Source of the DNA: Dichetophora obliterata
Lineage: Eukaryota > Arthropoda > Insecta > Diptera > Sciomyzidae
Reading direction: 5' to 3'
Length of the DNA: 64,000 nt
Assembly: GCA_963920525.1 (NCBI GenBank)
Contig: OY986437.1
Location: 98,505,462-98,569,461 of the forward strand
Made by a program: the position numbers and the translations under genes. The notes under the pieces are model-generated. The model was not told where the DNA came from. It saw only the letters and a list, made by a program, of their open reading frames with translations, and ran no database searches. This document shows positions 54,370 to 64,000 of this stretch, in pieces. Position 1 is the stretch's first letter, and the number at the start of each line of letters is the position of its first letter.

Positions 54370-55310
54370 AACATAATTTTGTGCTGTTATGTATTTCGTT
54401 TTTAATTTTATTGTTACCTCAAAAATTATATATAAAAAAATTGCAATGAAATGTTGTTAAAAGGCTTTTTTGAACAGCATTTAATATAAATACAAAAAAT
54501 CGTAATGAAATTTTTTACAAGAAGTGTTATGAATATTTCGAATTCGTTTACTTTTAAGAAAAAAATCACTAAAAATCCAAAAATGCAAAATTTTAAAAAC
54601 AACATTACGCGTGGCTATAACATAGTCTTGAACTATTTTGTGAAAAAATTTACAAAAACCAAGATTCGCTTAAAAAAGTTATAGCTGTTGAAACCTGACT
54701 TTTTTTCAAAAATGCTCAAAGTGCCTGTTTAACATTTCGAACACAAACATAATCATAAAAAAATCGAAAAAACTATGTTTCTTATTTAAAATGACTTCCG
54801 TAATTTTTAAAAAAAAATTTTATTTCTTAGTTAGAAAAAATGTTGGAATTTCAGGGCTGCCAACATTTACAAGGTTAAAAAATGTTTAAAATATCCCAAA
54901 AACCAACAAATTTCATTTTCACCACTGCAACTTGTGAATTATCTTTTTTTCACCATTCCTAAAAGCACAACATATCCAAAATCAGAAACCAATTCATGAA
55001 GTGGTGAGCCAAGTAGTGAAAATTAAGTTTGTTGGTTTTTGATGTATATATAATCCGAGGAATCGGAGGGAATTCTTTGCAATTTAAAGCCTTAAATTAA
55101 TGAGAGATCTTTTGTATTGAAAAAATCTTTCTTTAGATCTAGTAGGATAAGGTCGTGTGAAAGTTGGCCCTGAACCCGTCTATATTTTTTAATTATTACA
55201 TTATCGCTTATGTGAAAAAGTATAATTATAATCGAATTGCTTTTTTTGGTGTTACTTCAAAGACTTAACGGCTGATTCGCAAATTGTGAAAGAATTACAA
55301 GAATCATCAT
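54370..55310. other. non-coding AT-rich stretch
   Basis: Nothing recognised beyond A/T runs. Confidence 0.5.
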
Positions 55311-55369
55311 CTAGAGGCTTGGATGACCTTCCAACAACATCATCCTCATTGTATTAAGCTTGATGAAAA

Positions 55370-55640
55370 GGCGTTGGTAATTTTTAAGCAATATCAGTCT
55401 GACATAGACTGATACACTTACAAGTTTACAGTCTCGGAAACGAAAAATAGGAAGTTATCTTATTAGAAGAACTGGTTTAGCGAGAACCGATGGCTCGCGA
55501 ATTCAGAAGATAAAGTTGGAGCGTTTTGCTCAGTATGTGTTTTCTTTGGTAAGCAGGTTGGAGGTAGAGTTGACTGGAAATTGGGTAGCTAGTTACAAAG
55601 CCGTTCATAAATTAGAAAGATGCCAAAGAAGCATCTTCAC
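55370..55640 (+). pseudogene. hAT transposase TTF-finger relic (ZMYM1-like)
   Basis: A plus-strand reading with one or two shifts gives a KALVIFKQYQSDID-like stretch, NRKLSY, then NRWLANSEDKVGAFCSVCVF and FGKQVGGRVDWKLGS. A basic/aromatic lead, WLxxSExxxGAFCxxCxxF and the following glycine-rich loop are the N-terminal TTF-type zinc finger of ZMYM1-like (DUF4371) hAT transposases. Only this region is recognisable; stops break it. The repeat at 55840-55995 just downstream may be part of the same element. Confidence 0.6.
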
Positions 55641-55839
55641 AAATTAAACAAATACCACAAAAATTAAATTATTTTCATAGATCCGTTTTTAAGATTATAT
55701 ACATATCAAGATGTTGTCAAAAATATTTACTCCCAACATAAAGAATTAGTTTAGGATCAGAGCGAAACTTGTGCCTCTTATTCAATCAATAACACTTTGT
55801 GGTAGGTAACTAAATAAATCAGGATAAATAAACTTAGAA

Positions 55840-55995
55840 TAAATAAACTTTTATTAACTCGTTTAGCTTTGATTGTTGAATTTCGGTTTAGAAATTTGGA
55901 AAGTACTTAGACTTCAGAAATCCCTAGAGATAATTTAAAACTAAATATTTTTTGCTCGAGTAAACCCCCCCCCCCCCCCGCTTATGAAATACCTA
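55840..55995 (+). repeat. dispersed repeat with C run, copy 2
   Basis: Matches 53395-53550 across TTTATTAACTCGTTT..., GACTTCAGAAATCCCTAGA, TTTTTTGCTCGAGTAAA and the C run, then GAAATACCT. It continues into ACGGCGTTG. Confidence 0.65.
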
Positions 55996-56209
55996 TCTAC
56001 GGCGTTGATTCACACGACTGAAATTTTCTTCAGTTCTACAGATCTTGTATCGCTCTTCACACTAAAAATTATTTAAGCGAACGAACAAGCATTAAATAAA
56101 CTGTTCAATATTTTCTGAAATTCTTTGAACAAAGTTTTCTAAAAATTCTAACGAAATTTCCTCTCTAAAGAATTTCGAAACACAGAAAATAATTTCAGAC
56201 TTATGAACA

Positions 56210-56300
56210 TAAAAGTCGATGCATCGAAAAAAATACATCGATGCATCGATATAAATCGAAATCGTCCGATGCATCGGATTTTGTCGATGTATCGAATCGT
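56210..56300. repeat. cluster of GATGCATCGA palindromes
   Basis: At least five overlapping GATGCATCGA or ATCGATG words in 90 bp. Similar ATCGATG words are found near 49575-49675. Confidence 0.6.
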
Positions 56301-56529
56301 TAGTTAGTTTCATAGTAGAACTAGACAAGGTAGTGTTAGGGCTGAATGTGTTCTCTTCTTAGTGACCATAACTGCCAAACTCAGCCATTTTGGTATTTTT
56401 GCCAATTTTTGCTTTCATATTGCATTCTCATTGGTTGCAGATTTTGTATGAAATGTCAACTTCGTTTTGACCATTTCGGTCACCGGCTCTTCGCCCTAAC
56501 ACTAATTTAGCCATGGTTAGTTTGTTGTG

Positions 56530-56900
56530 GGCCCATGTGCACCGTGACCCCAAGGACCTATTGTGCATGCCCTTGATTAACTCTCCACATTTAGGCTTTT
56601 GATAAATTTTTGCACTGTTTCTGGCTTCGTGTTCCAATTTGTTGACGGGGGCACTCTTGCCGCTCCAAAGTGGTGACGTCTTAGACTACAGATTGCCGGA
56701 CATTCACATAGAATGTGTTATAGAGTTTCTTCCTCCATCTCGCATAATCTGCAGACATCTGATACAGATAGGCCCATCTTTTTAAGATGGTATCTGAGTG
56801 AACAGTGAGTGACCTGTGAAATAGCTGAATTAGTGAAATAGTTAGAATTCTAAATTCTGCTTTGGTTAGCTTGAGTAAATATTTAGATTTAGCTTTAATG
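56530..56900 (-). pseudogene. LINE 3' fragment (C-terminal zinc-knuckle region)
   Basis: The minus strand reads QVTHCSLRYHLKKMGLSVS, then DVCRLCEMEEETL, a stop, HILCECPAICSLRR and KPETVQKFIKSLNVE followed by a stop near 56580. The Cys-X2-Cys...His...Cys pattern is the C-terminal knuckle of I/LOA/jockey-type LINEs, comparable to CRLCLEEPETAAHTLCQCP at 17159-19494, but from a different element. RT and RNase H are absent: a 5'-truncated, decayed copy. Confidence 0.75.
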
Positions 56901-56949
56901 GGAGTTAAAAATTTCTGAGCTTGCCTCTGTCAATTAATGTCATGCTATA

Positions 56950-59700
56950 TTGAATAACAAACATCGATGTTTCCTAGGCATCTATGTTTTTTTTTTTTGC
57001 ATCCCTAACCTATGGTTATGTTACTGTTAATGTTATCCTTATTGAAAAAGTTTTTTTTTAATTTTACAGGGCATTTTAAGTTCACAAATTTTCTACTTTA
57101 GTGATAATTTTGCAACTCCAAGCCTGCATCGGCTTTGTACAAGAGTAACATAAACTCTCCACACATCAACGATATCAATTTCACAATAAAACCAACAACA
57201 AATAATAGTTATTGTTGATTGAGTAAATGTGTTGCAACCAAATACATAAAAATAAACAAATGCAACGGAAGGCTGCAATAGAAAATTAAAAAAACGAAGC
57301 TAGAAGAGAAAAAATTCAAAAATTTGACAGCTTCTCACGCATTGCAGCCAACGATCTTCTGACAGCTTACTTGGAAAACATTAAAGTAACAACAACAACA
57401 ACAACAACAATAAATAGAAGACAACAAGACCCGACACGGCAAGTCTTTGAAACTAGACACAAAAGACAAGTCATCCCAAGCAGACAAAAAAGTCTTCCAA
57501 GACTAAACAAGACGATTTAAGAGAGATTGAGAGGAAAGAAGCTAAACAGGATTATAAAACTGGATTAGGTGGAGAAGAGTCTACAAAAGTGGGTAGTCGA
57601 AAGTGGTATGAGAATTTGCCTGCGTGGAAAAAGCAATGAGAAGCTCAAAAAATAAAAAGTGTAGAAAATAATTTAGAGGGAAGGGGTATAATAAAACGCC
57701 TTTATTTCATTCATATCAGGATGCGAATGAAAAAAATGCGTCGGACGACATGATTCCATAACAATTATTAAAAGCTGCTAATGTTTACAAGTTGTCACCA
57801 TTTCACGATGCAACATGAAGAAGCAGCAGAAGGAAATTAATGATACTCATAGCAAAAGCAGTTGACATTATCTACCAATAACTTTTGTTAATCATAACAA
57901 GCTACATGTTGTTGTTGCATAAGCTTGTTGCTGTTACTGAGGCTTTATTTGTTGCTGCTGCAACTGTTGTAAAGCATCTGTAATAATAATAACTTTCGTG
58001 ATAAAGACGGCAATTATTGCCAGTGTAACTAGCTAAAACAACAACTTGCATTCCAACCAATCTGGCTACATGACGGTATTTAAAACAGCTGCAACCAACA
58101 CATTGGCGCTGCCACCTATTTACACTGAGGAAGCAAGAACGCGGTTGACTTTGTTGTCTCTGCTCAGCTAAAATTAAAAAAATTAATTATACGCTCATGA
58201 GTGGTATGGCGGCTAGGCAGAAGTGGGAAAACAACAACAATAACAAAAACAACAACAACGTTATCGGTAAAAAAGAAAACTGGAAGTGAAGGTACGAGTT
58301 TATTTTGAGGCTAAGCTAGGCTAGCTGCTTTTCCAATAACCTACTCTGAGATTCAAAAAGAGGTTTTCGTGTAGTCGTAGTTGTTGTTTGTGTTGTTGAG
58401 ACCCGGTTTGGTTTTATTTCATCGAGTTTTTTTCTGTTTCTTTGTTAAATTTGGTGCTGTTGAAAATTTTTCTACATTTTATAGCTAAGTCGTTTGCCCT
58501 AAAAAAAATATCCATTGGAAATAATTTTCGTACTTGTTGCCGTTTGCAACCGTTATTGTTGTTGTTGTGTTAGTAGAAGGAAACTATTTTTCTTTAAAAG
58601 CTTTATACAAAGGTTAAGTATGTTGAATGGCAACGAATTGATTTGATTCTTCTTATTTTAGTTTGTTTAAATATTGTACTTTGATAGAAATTATTTAAGG
58701 TTGAATCTTGTAAAATAAAACAATGACACAGTACGAGAGCTACCATAAAAAGCTTATTATCTTCCTTTTAGAAAGCTGATTCCCAAAACGAGCTTAAAAA
58801 GTTTTGGTTTTTAAATGTTAGGCAAAAAAAATTCCATTCTATCACTGCTCCTATAGATCAGGTCTTTACTACCCTCCTAAGCAAAAAAGTCATATCTCCA
58901 TTTGAGTAGTTTTGAGATATTTAGCTTTTAAGTTTTTTATCTCTCTAAGAAACACACTAGACTTAGCTTTTTAGGTTAAACTTTTCAGTCATTTGGAGTT
59001 GAAAATGGGTAATCTAAGATTAACACAAAAATCAGAAAATTTATTTTCTACATTTTCAAATTTTTACGTTTGTGACTTTCTTTCTTAGGACGGCAGTATA
59101 GACAAGAGTTTAGGGGTTAGAGGGTTAGAAATCACAAATAGGTTTTAAAAAGCATAAAGAAAAAGGCAGAATTTACTTAATAAAACAGTCTTTATCCTTT
59201 CCAATGACTGCTAATAACGATAATTTTTATTACTCAATAATTTTTAAAAATTTTTTTTTTTATCAAAAACAAAAAAATTGTTATCGATAAAAAATTAAAA
59301 GTAAAAATATAAAAGTAAAAATCAATTATTGATAAACATTTTTCGATCAGATGTAAACAATTTTTTATCGCTATTTTTTGGAGAGAAAAATTGTTTTTGA
59401 ATGATTTTTCCTATCGCATAAAAAATCATTTTTTATTAATATTATTTTATCGTTTTTCCGATTAGGACTAAACACTGAATTTTTTTATCAAAAAAATAGG
59501 GATATACAATATTAGATGAGACATGAAAATCATGTTTTATCGCTAAAAAATAAAAACTAGTTTTAATTGATATTTTCCTATCAAATATAATAATATTATG
59601 ATTCTTAATTCGTTTTAACTTTCGTTGATTTACAAACGTACTGTTTGTTGGCTCAATTAAAGTCTTTTCTGTTTTTAAGGCTTACTCCGTTCTGGTTTAA
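56950..59700. other. largely unique non-coding DNA with CAA microsatellites
   Basis: AAC repeats at about 57388-57411, near 58229-58260, and GTT runs near 58380 and 58555. From 59220 to 59580 the sequence is a low-complexity mix of TTATCGATAAAAA words. No host exon could be supported. It may be intergenic or intronic host DNA. Confidence 0.5.
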
Positions 59701-59738
59701 TAAATTTTTAATTTTGTTATAAAGAAATTTTGTTTAAT

Positions 59739-60390
59739 TAAATATTTGGTATAATTCAAGAATAGCGACAACTCCCTTTTTTAATATTTTTTTGTTGGAT
59801 TATACAGATTTTATCCTCCTAAATCCAAGCCTTAATAAATTTCAGGCCGCTCGCAATTGGTTTATAACCTTCAAAGTTGCAAAAATGGCTTACAAATCTT
59901 GCTGTTTTTTTTAGTGCTCCGCATTATCAAAAGTATCAAAAGAAATGTAATGTGAATACCTATACAACGAGGTTTCAAACATGAAAATCCATTCATCACT
60001 TTTAAAGATTTACCTATTCTTATATGTATTTACAATTTGTCTGAAAAACTAGTGGTTTTCCTTTTACGAAAGCACTACACTAAAAATGTTTATATCTTCA
60101 AAAGTTATGCATGCACTTTCGTGTTTGAAACCTTGTTGAATAGCTACTTTAATTATCTTTCTTATGATACCCATAAAGTGTAATTTTGTTGAAAAATTTA
60201 AAAAAAAGACCAAGATTTGTAGGCCATTTTTTCCAACTTTGTAGGCCTATAACTTCTAAACCAATTGCGAGCGGTCTGCAATTTTTTTTCAGATTTGGAG
60301 TTAGGAGGCCAAAAGTCATATAATCTGCAAAAAAAAATTAAATTAAAAATTAGAGTTGTCGCTATTCTTGAAATGTTCCAAATATTTATT
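59739..60390. repeat. 650-bp foldback element
   Basis: The left arm from about 59739, with TTCAAGAATAGCGACAACTC at 59755-59774, pairs with the right arm ending at 60372 and slightly beyond. Complementarity, with indels, extends almost to the centre (CCGCTCGCAATTGGTTTA, GGTTTCAAACATGAAA). No coding frame and no clear target duplication. Confidence 0.82.
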
Positions 60391-61100
60391 TTTTAAATCT
60401 ACAACACGTAATTTTATAAAAAAATTTTATTTTTGATTTCAAAGAAAAGTTTTTTGACTGAATGATAGTACTTTTTGTTTTGAAAATTTATTCCATGGCA
60501 GAACTAGAGAAGGTGTATGCATTTCATATCCAAAATTGTCAAAGTCAGCTTTTTGCGAATAAGAACAAAAGGAAATCAAGGGTAGCATTCAGCGGAGACA
60601 AAAGTTGGTATCTGGTTTTTGTGTTAAAATTCGCTGAAACACTGAAAGAACTCTGCAAATTTGAGAGAGAAACCTTTGCAATTAATATATATACACATAA
60701 TTATATAATTATAATAATTACATTAAATAATGGCCAAATTTCTACGGTATCGCTACAATAACTGTTCACAACAGTTGACATTGCTGAATGCGGCCAATTT
60801 TCGCTTTCTCGTTGGTTTCAGATTTGCTATAAGCTGTCAACTTCATTTTGACAGTTACTATGATTACAGTTACTATGTAACATTTTACTATGATTTATTC
60901 TATTTTTAGTTTGATAAATTTTGAATTTTGATACAAAGAAACTTTTTTTCCTTAAACTTTTTTGTTTTTTTTTTATTCTAGTAAAACCCGGCTTGTTTTA
61001 AAGAGAATTTTAGTCTTTCTTTAAAAAAAAATTCCATTTGAAATAAAATAAAAATTCCTAGGCGCTAAATCAAGGAAAATTTTGATTTAAATATGGTTTT
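60391..61100. other. non-coding stretch
   Basis: A segment at about 60785-60860 (GCCAATTTT.GCTTTC, TTGGTTTCAGATTTG, GTCAACTTCATTTTGAC) is related to 56400-56475, a short dispersed repeat. No gene recognised. Confidence 0.5.
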
Positions 61101-61104
61101 TTCT

Positions 61105-61251
61105 TAGTGTAGACATAATTCGTTAAGTTCGTCTCACCTATTTTTCGTTAACGCCATCAGACTGTGGAATGCTCTGCCCCGTAGGATAAGAAAAATCAGT
61201 AGGAGAGGCAATTTTAGGAACTCTATCTTATCTTTCTTATCTACTTTTTAG
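61105..61251 (+). pseudogene. LINE C-terminal fragment
   Basis: The frame LSSSHLFFVNAIRLWNALPR, then RIRKISRRGNFRN and a stop at 61249-61251, is the typical end of CR1/jockey-group LINE proteins (FFVNAIRLWNALP; compare FFVSVIRSWNSLP at 36658-37077). About 300 bp of AT-rich 3' sequence with TAATAATAATTA words follows. Nothing upstream is recognisable. Confidence 0.6.
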
Positions 61252-62129
61252 GCTCTGCAATCTCTTTTATTTCTTTACCATACTATATCCGTACTTTATA
61301 TTCTGTAAATTCTTTAATCCTATAATATTTAAACCTAATATGATCATATATATAATTAAATATTAAAAATATATAATGCTATTGTAATTACCTTTTATTT
61401 TAAGATGTTATAATTTTTTATAATATTACTATGATATATGCATGCTATATACTATGCATACTTGGTTTATGCTTTCTGTCGTACTATAAAAGAATCTTGT
61501 TCATATTGTATTAATAATTACTTAATAATAATAATTATATTTTTTGATCATAAATAAAAATAATTTTTTGATCGATAATTTTTTAACATAAATATAAATT
61601 ATTTGTAAATCGAAATAATATCGATTAAAATTTAATTCATATACAGGGAAACACATTCATGTGGCCATTACAAAAAAATTCATAATTTTGAAATTCTGAC
61701 AACGGACTCGGATTCAAGGGCCAATTTTTAGCAAGTGTTCGCGCCAGCACCGAATTCCTAATTTGATACAAACCATCTATTGCCAGTGAACTTGTGAGTA
61801 TCATCCGTTGCCTTCAGCACGGCATGAACAATCAATGAATAAATAAAGAGACAATGAAGGACAAGTGAAGAATTGAAGAAGAGATGTACAACAACAGTTT
61901 CTTCACAAGAGTAAAAAATATTCTTGTTCACAAACTGGTTTCCTCTTCTTCAGTTTATGAACAAAAAAAATTTGCTCAGCTCTTCACGAAAATGAGCTGC
62001 TCACTTTGATCTTTTTTCATATTCTTAAATGAATGAATAGAAGCAGAAATGAACTGTTTATGAATGAACAAATGCGAACCCGCTCACAAGCTAAAAACGA
62101 CTCAAACTTGGCTCAAAATTCACGTTCCA

Positions 62130-62262
62130 AAATTCATTTTCATAAATGGCCCACTAGCAGCCCTGACCTAAGCCCGTTGTACTACAAATTGTGGAATGTC
62201 CTAGAGGCCATGACTTGCGCTTCTCAACATTTCAAAATCGAGTTTCTAAAGCAGAAAATCTA
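62130..62262 (+). pseudogene. Tc1/mariner-superfamily transposase C-terminal relic
   Basis: The frame contains HFHKWPTSSPDLSPLYYKLW, then NVLEAMTCASQHFKIEFLKQ and a stop at 62260-62262. WPxxSPDLxPLxYxLW is the third-catalytic-residue block of Tc1/mariner-superfamily enzymes of the PLDYxLW type; here the normally acidic residue is Tyr, so it is dead. The rest of the gene is not visible. Confidence 0.65.
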
Positions 62263-62269
62263 AAGCAGG

Positions 62270-62635
62270 ACCCACGTTCACACAAAGCAGAGACAAAACG
62301 AATACCACAAGCTCAAATAGGTCTGGTACGGCACCTGTCAAACACCTGACTTGAAAACTTATCCAACCTGGATATTTAATCGTTCATATTTAGTGAGTAT
62401 TTAGTGAACGCATTTTCAAAATCGAAATCCCTATTATCACTCAACACACCCATTTCACGCAAATCACGAATGTCTTCATAAAAATAACATTCACGAAGAA
62501 CGTTCAACTAGTCGCCACGAACTGCCTCACAATCACACTTCTAAGTCACACTCAAGTTTCTCTCATGCATGAAAGCATTGGAAAAACCATGTCGTCAAAA
62601 GGAAATACAGGAAGGCTTAAGCTAAAGCAAAAGTA
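62270..62635. other. non-coding stretch
   Basis: No gene or repeat recognised. Confidence 0.4.
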
Positions 62636-62639
62636 AGGG

Positions 62640-63790
62640 GACCCTTACAAAGCAAAAGTAAACATTACATCACGTATAAAATTATACGTGACCCTCCCAA
62701 TCACACATGCATTCCATCTAGGCCTCACACACTCCTTCAGCAAAGCCTTGCACTCATCTTCGTTCATGCGTCTTGCATCAGAGTACCTTTCTGGATACCG
62801 TAAGTAGCACAGAGCTGCATTATCACAAGATCAAAAAAAATATACCCCCAACAGCACCCGTAAGACATCAGTTGATACCGTACGACACACTGGCGTACAC
62901 CCAATCATAATGGATCTCTGGCAAGAGAGTATCTTTCGATATCCCACAGCAGACCTGACTACGTGGCCCCATACAGGAGCACCATGAGTCGCGCAAGCAA
63001 CAAATGCCCCCATACATGAGATGCACAGCCTGCCTACTGAAGCTCCATTCACTCCTAAGCAAACGACGCACACGCCTCACGACCGACAGAAATCGACCCT
63101 TCAATGCCACAATATGGGCAACAAAATACATGCGCTCAGATATGGTTATCCCCAAACATTTGACTTCAGTCGCATATCTAAGGCTAACCCCAAACGTTCT
63201 TCCACATAGCTGACGACTAGACGATAGCATGCTTTTCAACAGCATCGTCACGGTCTTGCCCATGGCCACACTCTCACCAACACCCATCCCCCAATAACAC
63301 ACTATGATCATGGCCGCACTCGCCCTAGCCTCCAGCTCAGCACGAAACTGGCCTTCAACCAAGACAAGAAGATCATCGGCATAGGCGCAACATTCATACA
63401 GTTAGCGGAGCTGCCTTAACAAAGGATCCATCGTGAAGTTCCAAATGGATGGACCGCAGATTGACCCTTGCCGCCTGCATCCATCCACACACATTGATTT
63501 ACACCAATGGCACATGCACGCCTGTTAGAAAAATAAGTCTTCCAGAGCTTACCTTGGGTGTAGACCCAACCACACTCAACCTTTTAAACACAGTATCCCA
63601 GCATAAATAGTCGTAAGCCCCCTTAAAGTCAATAAATAGTCCCACGGCATACTTGAAGCTACTTGCCTCAGTTTTGCCCTTATGAAAACTCGCCCGAGTA
63701 ACAGCAAATTTTTCCATGCATGAGGTGTGTACTGCTTTCGACAAGTAGCCAGATAAACTTCGTCGTTGCTGGAAGGCAAATAGGGGGCCT
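62640..63790 (-). pseudogene. R1-like LINE reverse transcriptase relic
   Basis: Minus-strand blocks in order: a KSTEDA-like area replaced by SKAVHTSCMEKF (about 63740), FKYAVGLFIDFKGAYDYLCW (palm Asp, about 63640), RRACAIGVNQ, GSICGPSIWNFTMDPLL in a shifted frame and AYADDLLVLVEG (catalytic YADD, about 63385). Then GMGVGESVAMGKTVTMLLK, VKCLGITISERM, RRLLRSEWSFSRQAVHLMYG and VCRTVSTDVLRVLLGV (about 62850). A further shifted piece, WNACVIGRVTYNFIRDVMF, lies near 62670. This order and wording fit the R1/TRAS clade, many of which insert at specific sites such as rDNA or telomeric repeats; this copy is not in such a context. Several frameshifts and at least two stops; the N-terminus and endonuclease are missing. 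Confidence 0.82.
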
Positions 63791-64000
63791 TTCGAATAAG
63801 TTGTTCTACGATTTGTAGCTATTGAGTGACCCAGTAAAAACTAATATTCATTTCTTTTCGTTTTAGGACAGAAAACCGGATATCAAAATATTTGCAGATA
63901 CTTGGTAAATTCTCAAAGCAGCATCACCCACTCAGCCGATTTAGTCATGTTAGTCTGTCAACACGATTACAGCCGCAATTTTGAAGCTATCGTAATGAAA

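Noticed and set aside
62640..63790. R1 element inserted in its rDNA target
   Set aside because: The flanks show no 28S rRNA sequence, and the copy is truncated and decayed.
1..64000. CRISPR array, rRNA genes or bacterial-type operons
   Set aside because: No regularly spaced identical repeats with unique spacers, no rRNA sequence, and intron-bearing transposases with pol III SINEs point to a eukaryote.

Overview
This window looks like repeat-rich, AT-rich nuclear DNA from an insect, most likely a higher fly (inference). The clues are a tRNA-headed SINE with a body I associate with fly SINEs, two transposase introns of about 56 bp, many CAA/GTT microsatellites, and the mix of piggyBac, mariner, Tc1, pogo, hAT, Transib-like and LINE relics. 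I found no clear host protein-coding gene, no rRNA gene and no CRISPR. Nearly every coding stretch is a transposase or reverse transcriptase, and almost all are broken. Family names come from motif recognition, not a database search.

Layout. 1-2.1 kb: a TTAA-flanked candidate MITE, two long inverted repeats and a piggyBac transposase relic ending in a cysteine-rich domain. 2.65-4.99 kb: a pogo-type transposon with intact ends, a deleted catalytic core and subterminal repeats. 5.67-7.41 kb: a minus-strand RAG1/Transib-like transposase pseudogene. 7.56-10.59 kb: a complete piggyBac element with TTAA target duplication, two introns, two nonsense codons and one frameshift. 10.8-13.0 kb: a 305-bp MITE, a mariner relic and a 0.5-kb MITE. 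13.4-15.7 kb: a LINE relic. 17.1-19.5 kb: a 5'-truncated LINE with reverse transcriptase and RNase H and only two stops. 19.5-21.7 kb: mostly unique non-coding DNA.

21.7-22.7 kb: a TTA-flanked terminal-inverted-repeat element. 23.9-25.8 kb: two types of tandem repeat block, repeated in the same order at 38.7-41 kb, where a second 305-bp MITE copy has landed. 25.9-27.8 kb: a LINE relic. 28.3-29.6 kb: a full-length mariner with one stop and a changed third catalytic residue. 30.66-32.19 kb: a non-autonomous hAT. 33.2-34.8 kb: another TTA-flanked element. 36.4-37.1 kb: a LINE fragment. 41.6-42.2 kb: a SINE inside a palindrome. 42.2-44.0 kb: a Tc1-like element with a perfect 137-bp duplication. 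44.0-45.5 kb: a hAT derivative keeping only a BED-finger N-terminus.

46.4-47.2 kb: a CpG-rich element with 24-bp palindrome-bearing repeats. 47.6-48.6 kb: a Mutator-like relic. 49.7-51.7 kb: a hAT element with a nested palindromic MITE and a 30-bp minisatellite. 51.8-56.9 kb: further hAT, Tc1/mariner and LINE relics. 57-59.7 kb: mostly unique DNA. 59.7-60.4 kb: a long foldback. 62.6-63.8 kb: an R1-like LINE relic. The window reads as stacked generations of transposon insertions, with several clean target-site duplications that allow relative dating.
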